NCBI GenBank assembly: GCA_016806645.1
Contig: JACSYO010001821.1
Coordinates: 124,501 to 188,500 of the forward strand
Reading direction: 5' to 3'
Length of the DNA: 64,000 bases
Origin: Ophiodon elongatus
Taxonomy: Eukaryota > Chordata > Actinopteri > Perciformes > Hexagrammidae
Made by a program: the position numbers and the translations under genes. Each line of letters starts with the position of its first letter. Within the stretch, counting starts at the first letter, position 1. The notes beneath the pieces were generated by a model. That model made no database searches. It saw only the letters and a list, made by a program, of their open reading frames with translations, and was not told the origin of the DNA. Positions 1 to 11,900 of the stretch are shown one piece after another.

Positions 1-1947
1 AAATTTCCCTTCTGTCAGTTCTCAGTTCTCCAGATCCACTGTGGTTTTTTCATGTAAAAGGGCCCTGAGGTGCAAAAAGCAGCCAGACAGTTCCTTTATC
101 TAAGATTTGGGCTAATACTGAAGAAGCTCTGAGAAGCTATAGTATGTCTGTCTTGGTGTCTGCCCTTATGTCTCTCCCACTGCTGCTGGTCCGGCTGCCA
201 CAAAGCCCTCCTTTTTATTTTCTTGTGTGTTCGTGTCTCCTTTTTAATGTCAGTTTGTCAAGTGATCAAGTCCCCTGCCTGTTAAATCCCCTATCAGTGT
301 CTCTTCCTCCGGAGTTGCCAAACCGCACACAGCCGAAGAGCAGTAACATATGTTTTAAATGTGATCCAGACTTCCGTAACGTGTGAGGGGAAATCAGATG
401 CCAGCACCACCCCTGTCTAACCAACACCCCACCCACTCAGCCATCCAGGCCCTTTTGACTCGGGATGTAATCTGTCGGGAACATACATAATGGAGGGGAT
501 GAGAGAATATTCATAATTTGTATGCAAATGAGGAACAGCTGCTTGGGCGTCTTTTCTTTCAGTTACAAAGCAATACGTTATAAGAATTATGAAAAAAAAT
601 TGGGGGATTTTGGCTATTGAGGAAAACTGATGTTTTGCAGCAGATTAAATTCGGTTAATAATGTGGTACATACAGAGGTCATCAAAAAACAAATCATATG
701 TAAAACGCTGGAGGCAATATCCGGGTCTGAAAAGTTAAGCAAAAGCTGAAGTGCCTTAAACCTGCATTATTTCTTATGGCCATTAGGAGGCGACTCCTAT
801 GGTTATAAAAAGGAATTGTATAGAAGTCTGAGGAAATGACCCTACTTCTCACTTCATTTATTACCACAGTAAACAAGAGTTTATGGTGTCAATGGCTAGT
901 TTCAAGTCTTCTTCAGTGCAGCATGATGTTCCTTTATTAAATGATGGTCCATTTAGAGTCAAATAGACACATAAAGAAGGGTATGCTTTAGGGCGTGGCT
1001 GCCTTGTGATTGACAGGTTGCTACCAGGGCGTGATCTTACAACTTTAACTCTTTCAATGTGTTTTCACTTCTTTAAAGTTAATTGGAAAAGTTTTGGTTG
1101 CCTGAAAATGTCTCATTCAGAGTTCAATTGTATTTAGCTCCAACCTCTCATGTCACTTCTGGTCGCGAAAATAAAAAACATAATTGCAACGGCCAAAATG
1201 CCGCACTTGAAGCTTCACAACGACAGTCCACAAACCAATGGATGACGTCGTGGTGACTATGTCCACTTCCTTTATACAGTATATGGTAAAACCTTTATAC
1301 TTATCATGAAAGGTGCAGTGTGTTGGATTTGGAGACAACTAGCAGCAAAGTTGCAGATTGCAACCGACACTTCTCCCGTGTGCAAAGCGAGTAGGAAGAA
1401 CTACGGTGACTCCTGTAAAAACACAAATGGCCCTATCTAGAGCCTGTGTTTGGTTTGTCCTTTCTGGGCTACTGTAGAAACCGTTCAACATGGCCGACTC
1501 CGTGAAGTGGACCCGCTCTATATGTAGAAATAAACGGCTCATTCTAATCTAATACAAATGCAACAATTCTTATTAATAAGTACGTTTTCTTTAATGTATA
1601 ATCACCTGACAATATGGTATTCCATTTCTGCCAATAGATCCCCTTTAATGCTAGACACTGGCCCTTTAATAGTATGTTAAATTATCCTCATAACAACAAC
1701 GTGTGCGAGAATTTCATAGCAGCTGTGCTACCGTGTTATTTCAAACAGCAGAAGGAAAATGTAATACAGCTTAGATTTAAAAAAGTAGGTGGAGAGCAGT
1801 TAGAAGCACACTAGTACTGTGCAAACAACGAGGCATGTAACAAGTTAAAGTAGAGGCTAAACAAAAACAAATATCACTTTAAATATGCTTCACCAGCAGC
1901 AAACAAGTATGGCTGACATTTTCACCAGGGACAAGAGTGCAATGTGT
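1..1947. other. 3' flank of pir; no gene seen
   Basis: This stretch lies downstream of the pir stop codon. Only short open frames without recognisable protein features occur. Minus-strand ATTAAA sequences at 1589-1594, about 1644 and about 1672 could serve pir polyadenylation. An interspersed repeat related to one near 59380 lies at 1140-1550. An octamer ATGCAAAT is at 522-529. Confidence 0.6.
1140..1550. repeat. Interspersed repeat, family R3 (copy 1)
   Basis: The text around 1170-1290 (gcaacggccaaaatgccg, then cagtccacaaaccaatgg, then gtccacttcctttatacag) matches a degraded copy at 59400-59545 in the same order (gatggcgatagccaaaa, cagtcaacaaatcaatag, acatccacttcttatattc). Ends and class are not resolved. 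No protein is encoded. Confidence 0.6.
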
Positions 1948-2071
1948 TCAGAACGAGTCTCTGATCTTGGACCTCCAGTTTATGGCCCTTTCAAAGCCAT
2001 TTCTGCCAGTCTGGTAGTCACTGATAGCCTGTCTGATCTCCTCCTCTGTGTTCATTACAAACGGACCTTGA

Positions 2072-2146
<75 letters not shown>

Positions 2147-5100
2147 GGATAGTATTCCATTACTTTACAAGTACTGATTAAGTTATGTTTGTGACAAAAG
2201 CATTTCTTTTGTGCAGTGACTTGTTGCCAACACACATAACGTACCATGTTGTACCACAGGCTCTTTGATTGGTTCCCCAGCGATCAGCACAAAATGGGAA
2301 ACTTCAGAGCCCTGAGGAGGCAATAAGAAGCAGTGATGTCATCTTAGTCTGTGCGTGAAATGGACACCTTCATTGTTAATTTTGAAATCAGTGATCTGGA
2401 CCCCCCAAAAACAAATCTGTAGGGTCACAAGGTGATTAAAGAAAGAAAATAACATTTCTGTTACAGAAAAGTTACACAATAGTTTTCCTTGTGAAATTCT
2501 AGATACTTTCCCCTCAATGGGGCCTCTAAAACATTCATATTCAACAATCTAAGAAGGAAAAGGGACTTTTTGATTGAACTCCTCACAACAAAGAGGTTGG
2601 GAACCACAGTGGTGATGATGCGTCAAAACCAGATGAATAAAAGTTGAATGAATCTGATTGATTTGGGAACAACAAACAAACAAACAAACGAACAGTATTC
2701 TGACTATTAACATTTAGGTTAGCAAATTAAATACTGGTAACATTCAAACCAAATTAGGTTGCCAACTCCTTGACATTGAGAAGTCCACGCCTAAAAAACA
2801 AAGACCCCCCTTTAAAAGAGCAACAATGTACATTTCTGAATGGTGGCATGAAACCAAAGCTTATGAAAAGTATCGAGGGAATACCTGAGAAGGTTATGAA
2901 GCATATTTAAATCTTGGAACAGAAAAAAAAACAAAGGCAAGAACATCATCAGTGAAATAACATAAGGGCGACCTGAAATGGAGGCAGATTGCTTACCAAA
3001 GGTTGAGCAGAGATGGACTCCTTCAGGCAAAAAAGAACCAGGAAGACCAAAAATGACGTGGCACATTAGTGTGAAGGGACAAGCTAACAAAGAGGGGAGG
3101 CTCAGCATGTTGACAAGAAATGGAAACGATGAAGCTCATTGTGGCCCACAGGGAATGAAGGGTGAGTCATCAAATCCTAACTGAACAACGGCGTGAAACC
3201 TTTTCACTGTTTTGGGGAGGAAAAAAAGATTACCACTGGTTTAGATACAGCAAACTCAAGTTTCTCACCTTGTTTTCTACTTTGACGCAGTCTCCGTCTC
3301 CCAACACCACGGTGTGATGAGGCTCCACCTTCTGCTGCTCCTCATCTGGGCCTTGAAAACCAGAAAAGTTCAGTTTTGACCTTCAAGCAACACTGGAGCT
3401 CTTCATTTAAAACACTTTCTGGCTGTTTTCAGTTTCCACTTATCTGTACCACCTACATTCCAACAGGACTGCCATACCATTCAATGTGACAGTCTCATGA
3501 TTTTGATACAGTACACTGATGTCTTTTTATCTTTCCTTCTGGCTGAAAACAACTAAAACACATGACACTGCACATTATTACTGTGAATTTAAGTTGGGGC
3601 ATGTTGGAGCAAAAACCCACACAATGAATAGACATCCTATTTAAGAGGATTGATGAGGTTTGTGGTTTTTTTTAGCTCTTTTGGATGCATTTCTAAAAAC
3701 AAATGTCAATGAGTTCTGTGGATCAGTTGTAGAGCAGGGTCGTCCTTCAATTGGAGGATCGGCGGTTCAATCCCCGGCTCTGCAAGTCCATGTCGATGTG
3801 TCCTTGGGCAAGACACTTAACCCCAAGTTGCTCCCGTAGCTGTGCCTACGGTGAATGTGAATGTTGTATGAATGTTAGTTAGTCCTGATGGGTGGGTGGC
3901 AGCTTGAATGGTAGCCCCTGTCATCAGTGTGTGAATGGGTGAATGATGGCAAGTAGTGTAAAAGAGCTTTGAGTGGTCGGAAGACAAGAAGAAACGCTAC
4001 ATAAGTACAGACCATTTACTTCTGGGAGAAGTAGTACCTCATTTGGGGAAACAAAACATTGGTACAGTAGGATCAAAGTCTTGATTGTCAATTAAAAAGG
4101 AAAATGAAGCGCAACCAATTCATTGGAATTGCTATTGAACTTTTTACCAAAAACTAGCTTCCTTGCTGCTCATGAGTTGACATGTGGGTAATTAGTAGTA
4201 GTTTCACAAACAAAACCCCTGTGAGTTAAATAGAAGTCCAGGCACCAGCATGTTTCAGACATTTTGACCCGTTTCTGTGACGCACACACCGGACTGACAC
4301 TAGACGCTGAGAAAGCCAGACACTTCCACTCGCGGTCGATGCATTCATCACAGCCAGCTGGTCCTGATTTGGCCGGATTACATTTAGAGTTGGAGACTCA
4401 AGATTAAAAAAATCGCTTTAATCTTTGCAGCCAATTTCATCCTCTCGTGCCATCAAAACATCTGCCGGCAATTATGACCAGTCTGAGAGAGCTCCTGCAG
4501 TTCAACGATGGATAGTACTCAAATCATAATGAAATGTTATGAACGAATATAAAAAAAGGGGGGATTCTGACTGAAAACAGGGTCCAACAAACCAAGAAAG
4601 CCTCTGAAAATGAGTTTGTTATCTGAGGGGTTCTCTCTCATGCGAGGGGAATTCCCTGATGATACAATATGGTCCATTAAGCAGGAAATGTAGTATTTCA
4701 CAGTATAATGTCAAACAGCATTAATGATACAAAAGAGCGTAGTTATAAACGTGTGGGTAAGGTGATTGATATGAAGCCAAACTCTGGAAAAAGTTAGCGT
4801 GCTACTGTGCATTAAATATGACCATCTCGGTGATGTTTCATTCGGACTGAAGAGGAGTGGTCTACAGTATGAATCCATCGGGCTTTAAAGTGGAACACAT
4901 GCTTCTTTTGGCTGGACGTAGAAGGGAAGTTGCGATTGGACTGAGATCACACACATATTTGTAACGTAGATATGGCAGCAGGAAGAGCAGGGAGGAAAGT
5001 TAAGGAGTCATCAAACAGACTGAAAAGAGCACACATACCCAACTAGAAGAATAATGGTAGTACCATACTGGAGAGGAAGACATCGCTAATAATCTGTACT

Positions 5101-6697
5101 GGACTATACGAGACAGGCAATAAGGGTAATAAACCATAATATCTTAATGCTGCAAAGCTTAAATAAACAGAGTGTACAGTGGGACTTTTGTGGAGAACAT
5201 TAATCAGACAAAACTCACCGACATGAACGGATCCTGATAGCGTGTAGATGAATGTAGTCCATCCTGTCAAACACAATCACATTATTAATTTTAAAGTATT
5301 TGTGTAAAAAGGTTTTTGGTTAACTTTTTTTCCACTTAGTTTTTTGTGTGGATTAAACAAACGAGATTTTACATGTTAATTAGTGAGCTTTAGAGATGCT
5401 AGTAGGTGGATTTTATTTCCTTTGGACAGAGCCAGGCTAGCTGTTTGCCCCTGCTTCCAGACTTTGTGCTAAGCTAAGCTAAGTGTTTGCGCGTGGTAAC
5501 GTCATATTTACCGCACAGACATGGAAGAGGTGTTAATCTTGAGAGAAAAAATGTAAAGTTAAAATTACCCCTGAAACTTTAACATCAGAAGAGATAAGAC
5601 AATATTTAGCCCAGCTTATATTTTCTGAATCTGCATCTGCATCTGCATGGCCACGAGAGTCTGCATGATGTACATTTTGTCATCTGCCCAAAATGTCTCT
5701 GCAGAGCGTTCACAGCAACAAACACATAAACAGGTCCCTGTATAACTCAGAACCTTTTGACCATGTTGTCGCAGATGAGAACAAAGTTGATGATCTATAT
5801 GTGAAATATTTCCCCTTTTCCCTGTGCTGTAACGCTCTCTTTCCCTCCACGTCTCTCTCTCTCTATCTCTCTCGCTCTGTTAATGTAAAATGCTGAGCTG
5901 TCGTGTCCTCAAACAGCTTTACAAGCTGTACAGACCCAGAGGTGTTTCGTGTTACTGTTTATGAGCGCTGATAACATTGTGTACACATTTCTAAAGTGCA
6001 AACCTAATGTGATCCTTGTGTTTTCTGACTAAGATCCTTCTGAATGCAACCTGTAAAATGCTAAACACAGTACTCTGTGTACTATTAACAGTGTGGTGAA
6101 ATATGAGCGTGCTATTTCACAATTACTGTGGATGGTCACTAGGATGCTCTATGCCTCTTTTTCATCATTCATTTAAGTTTTAATTTGCAAAAAGAAGAGT
6201 GTGTGATTTCTACTTGATTAAAAAGTCACATTTCACCAAAAAAATAATCTTATAAGAAAAATAAAAAGTTTTACATTTCCATGTTATGTTACCACTCATT
6301 GTTCAGTTTCCTGCCACAAGAGGACAACATTCAATAAGTTGTGTGGTAAACAGGGTTATCTCATGGCAAGGATACTTTGTGCCAGTAACAGGAAGTAAAC
6401 AGAAAAATGAGGAGGGCTGGCTGACACAACCATGAGATGCTGTTGTGTAAGCGTCCTTACTGGGCATTTAAAGGCATCTTTCTTATTAATAAACCCTCTA
6501 TACACACATTGGTGCATTTCGGAATGTTAATCTCCTACCCAAGGGCACTGGCTGCACATGCAGGGAATCTGTCTGCAGTCTGAAGTCCAGGTACAAGGTC
6601 GGTGTCCTTGTGTAGACCTTGGACTATAAGGGGGAGGGAGAAGAAAGTCAGAAAATATGCTTACTTTCTCTAACACACACACACACACACACACATA

Positions 6698-6764
<67 letters not shown>

Positions 6765-8341
6765 ATAAAAAACAGAAAACACACTCATGCAAACTTTGAA
6801 GTAGTGGCGCCAGTGACGGCCATGCTCATTTGTTTACATTTTGGTAGAACTCTCTGCACTGCTGTTCAAATGGGTTGTGAACAATAAGGTAAAGCTGGAT
6901 TGTTTTGTTGCTACCCACATATTTCACAACATACTAAGAATCACATGGGTTTTCAGATACAAAGTCACAACCTATTAGTAGTAGTTCTATGCCTTACACT
7001 TCATGCACTAGTCAGCGTTGTATATCGTGTTTTTTTTATTGATATCGTGAGTGAAAAGTTGAGATGACCTTAAAGAAACTCAGCATTGAGACTTTGCAAA
7101 ACTGGAAACAAGCATGAGAAAGTGAGCAAAGTTAAGGAAATGAAACCTGCATTTTACAAGAGTTCTCAATTCCTGTTTTACTATTATCATCTATTAAAAT
7201 ACAATAAACACAGTCAGTATTTAGGGACTTATCAGCACAACTAAGCAGTGTAGGGCAAGTTACTTGAAATGTAATCAACTAGTCACATTTTGGAAAGACA
7301 CATGAGATTAAAATCTCTTTGACAAGTGAGACTTATCCAACATAAGGTCAAATAGCACCATCATCACATGACTGGACAACAAAATCAGATCACAGCAGCA
7401 ACAATATTGTTACATCAAAATACATTACATCATCCAGTTTTTTTTATCATAACATATCAAACAATGTATCAAATGTGGGTAATGGGTCACTCGCAGTGAT
7501 GAACCAACAGAGAATGATCTCCTGCATCTGTTCAATCCCGTAACTTTTGGTTCACTCACTGGTTTTTTTCCAGCCATAGCAGGCAGCTTTTCTTGTTGAA
7601 AGGGCTCTTAAACCCCGCTGTGCACTACCTGCCCAGCATCAAACAGCAGACAGCCACAGTTACAGGCCAGCTGGTGAACAAAGTGGAGTGTTTAGATATT
7701 TCTCTCAGAAGTTGGTGGAGACCAAAACAGTGCTAAAAGGGAGGGAATATTGGACTCACATTCATCAGGTGGCCACAAAAACCACATGAACGATAATGTT
7801 GATCCATAACTGCTGGATGTCTAAATAAACAGCTGCTTGCTAAAAAAGTTCGCCACATCAAATTAAAAGATGATGATATGCGTGTATTCACAAATTGTTT
7901 ACGGTGCCCTCGAGTGGCCAAAAAATAAATTAAAAATGACACAAGCCTGTTGAGAACTGGTACACAATGACTTTTACTGCTGGGACTTTCCAAATTCCCT
8001 TGGATTTTCATCCAACACACAGGGGCTTTAAAAACAGAGGAATGTGAGTTTCAAATAAAACAAAAAACAAATAAGCCTTATAAAGAATAAAAACAATAAC
8101 TAAAGTAAGATTTTTAGAGGAGGAGGAGGCTACTTGTGTTGAATGACCTATGTTAAACCCAAAGGTTTTAATGCTTGTCCAGTGTCTCATGCTCTGCAGT
8201 GACGTACACACGAAATTCAAACCATAATTTGCATAATTTACTCTCACGCTCAGCCTCTCTTTAGGCCTAAATTCGTCATCAGCCCTAATTTCAGTCTCCA
8301 CATGAACCACTAACGTTCACAAGTGTAATAATACAAGTTTA

Positions 8342-8377
<36 letters not shown>

Positions 8378-8866
8378 AATGCATGCACATGTATGTCCTT
8401 GTTTGTCATTTTTTTCCTTTTTGCCTCGAGCATCCACCAAATGCACAATCCCGATGAGATCAACGGCTCGCAGGAAAGTAAACATGATATTCATTTTCAA
8501 AGCTCTCTTCTCTCTGTGGCTTGATTTAATGATGCTGCAGTGACATCACAACCCGGTGGGTGAATTATGAACGAACACACACACACACACATGCACACAC
8601 ACACCTTTGCTCCTAAAGCTTCTCCAGATATCACAGCGACTGTAACTCCTCTCTGGCTGGGTTTGGGGATCTCTGAGCCTTTAAGCTCCTGGTATGCCGG
8701 TTCCACCATCTTGTCTCGACTGGGCAGGTTCACCCACAGCTGTAAGCCCACCACCGGCTCATCTGACATGGGCATCTCAGCATGGACCACCCCCTGTCCT
8801 GCAGTCATCCACTGGTGGACAAGGAGACATATGTCAAATATACCAAAGACACTATCGCATATGACT

Positions 8867-8940
<74 letters not shown>

Positions 8941-11900
8941 TGCTGAGGCTGTTTACTATTTGTATTTGCATTGTATTCGTTTTTGTATAAGATAACCATA
9001 GGTGGGAAGGGATTTATTAGCCGTGCATCGCCGGTCAGTTGGCTGCTCCACCACTCTATAAACTTAATCACGTTAACCTTTGAAAAAACTTTCCAGCAGT
9101 ATTGTACACAATATGCTATATTATGCAAAAACACCAGTCAAATATAAATATATTCATCCGATAGGCTTCTGAATATAATAATATCATAAATACATTCTGA
9201 AACGTGTGAGCTGGTTTCAGGTAACGATTTAAAACAAACGAAAATGAAAATAAGTTTAGTTCAACAGCTTCTTCTCCTTTAGTCCAGCTGGAAATCTGCT
9301 CTCAAAGCTAATGCTTTAATGCAGCTGACCTCTGAGCTTTCATCCGTGCCTATTCACCATGTGGTTTAGTTTGTTTTATTGTGTTGTGCTGGGTATTTAT
9401 TTACTGGATAATAAAACATGCAGAATACAACAGAGAATAAAACAGCAAACAAACGCCGCACAGATCTGTGCGGCGTTTGAAGTGAAATAAATCAGTGATT
9501 CAAACAAAATCCCCAAAATGTTGTGATAAAACAGTTATGCAGTCCAACTTGGAAATAAGCTGCCAGTGTGGGTACATAAAGTCCTGATAAAGAGTGAGAT
9601 TGTGTGTGAAAATATCCTTTATTTAAAACTATGACGCAGTTTGTAATGTAATTATACTCATACCAATGGTTATCTATATAAGTAACAGTTGTCATATATT
9701 GATGTAAAAAATTTAGCAAGTTGGATTTGTTTCTTTTCTAAAAAGGACATATACACAGATGTCGAATTGTTTCAAACTTGAACTTTGTCTCTGTTGGCTT
9801 TCCGTCTTCACCGCTTCCTTTACTGCTTAAATCTGAGACAGCGTTTGAGTTTTCCCTAAAGCACAGGCAGGCAGCTGTTTAAGCATCTGCAGCTCTAACA
9901 TGACGTCCTATCTGAGCCTACGGACGGTGCACATGGTGGGCTACAGCAACTTCAGCTGAACTGACTGAACCTCTGCTGCAGATTAAAGCCGAGTCAGCAG
10001 CCTGTGTGTGTAACTTTACTACATTAAAACAACACAGGAAACAACCCACAGGGCATGATATGCAATTAGAGGGAGTGCACAACATTATAATGCATATGCG
10101 TATGCCAATATGCTTAAGTCTATTAGCAAACTCTTGGAGTTTCATTCACGTAAATATCAAGTGGACTGACTGCTTCTAGTTTACTATGAGGAGGATTAGA
10201 CTAATAATGATCACACTGTTGGATGACACGCATCTAAGATCTGAAAAAGACAGAACATTTTCATTTTATTTCTATATTTAGCTATTGTATTAGTGGCAAA
10301 GTTAAAAGGAATAGTTTGACATTTTGCGAAATACACTTATTTGCTTTCTTGCTGAGAGTTATATTGATCAATCTCTCGTGTCTGTACAGTAAATATGAAG
10401 CTACAGTCAGCAGCTGGTTAGCCTAGCTTAGCACAAAGAGTGGAAACAGCTTGCTCTCTAATCAACATGTTTTAACTTCCAGGAGTCTTGTAGAGACTGT
10501 GAAGTCGCTCGGCAATCAGCGCCAATGTGTCCAAAAGGAAATTATTCTGAACATAACTGCACATAAAATGGAAAATTGTCATTTTTACACTTATAAAGAT
10601 ATAAAGAGAGATGTACAGGTGCTGGTAGGAGTTCATCAGGCTAGCTGTTCCCCCTGTTTTCATTCTTTTTGCTAAGCTAAGCTAACAGTCTGTAGCTTCA
10701 TATTTGCTGGACAAACATCAGAGCAGCGTTAATATTTTCGTCTAACTCTCGGCGAGAAAGCATAATTTCCAAGATGAAAAACTTCCTTTCAGAAAAGATT
10801 AAAAAAATTGTAAAAAGAATTGTAAAAAATAAGTTAAGCAGTACTTGCAGATCTCCAGCTTTCAATTGTCCTGAATGTCCACAGAAGTCTTCATGGGCCG
10901 TGATCCCCTCTAAAACATAGGTTACCTGTTTGAGGAAAGACACACATATGTAGAGCCTCATACAGATGACTTGGTAATTAGTTATATTTCAAAACAAATT
11001 TAAAGAACTGGGGCATTTTTTTCAACTTCATTTTGTTTAAGCCTTATTTTGACCACTTCTTAGACATCAAGTGCATTAAGTGAAATAGAATGCACTTGAT
11101 GCACAGGTTTAATTAACTCAGGCCATGAGCCTAGACCCTGAAAGCATGTGTGCGCTCGTTTCCCGGCCCCAGTGGTCAGACTGGACAGGAAGAGAAGTGC
11201 TGAGTGATGGGTCACGGGTTCAAAGGTGAACATCTGTGTAAGGGAGGAAAGTTCGGGCCCCTGCAGTGAGCTGCCTGTGATCTGTCTCCACAGCTGTGTG
11301 ATTTCAAAAGTCATGCGAGTGCGAGCAAACACACCTGCTGAAAGACATGCTGGGAGTGGAGCCTAGTCTGTCCACCCGCACCGGGAGATTTAAGTTGCAT
11401 CTGCCAACTGAAATACACTCGGAGGAACCTCAATCTGAGGACAATATCTGGGTTTTTAAAGTTTGACATTAAAGACACATCCTGATAAGTTCATCAATGT
11501 GGCCGAAGTATTACTGCTAATGCAGAGTTACATAATAATAAAAAATAAAACAACATTGAGAAACAAAGTGACCCATTTATTCATGAAGCCTTTTTAAAAA
11601 CATGACAATCACTGAGTGGTTCAGCCATAAGAGTAAATTATTTTTTCCATTCCTTGAAAAGTTAATTAAATTAGATTTTCTCCCACTTTGTACATACAGG
11701 GCAGAAACCAGGGAAGTGCAAGCAAAAGTAAAAGGCTGTCAATTTCTAAAGATGCAATGAAATGAAAAACTGCATAAGTAGTCCATATGACACTCACTGC
11801 ACCGATTCTGTGACTATTCACTTTCCAGACCCATGCTCAAATGTAATTTGCCTAAAAGCAGCAATAATTAATTTGGCCATCAGAGCAGAGGAACATTGAG

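Noticed and set aside
2074..2142. Open frames rich in Thr-His or Cys-Val repeats (also at 6660, 8867, 43705, 54600, 62083)
   Set aside because: They are translations of CA/GT microsatellites.
3721..3800. Possible tRNA gene
   Set aside because: A and B box matches exist but no cloverleaf or CCA-less acceptor stem was found; the following body is a fish SINE.
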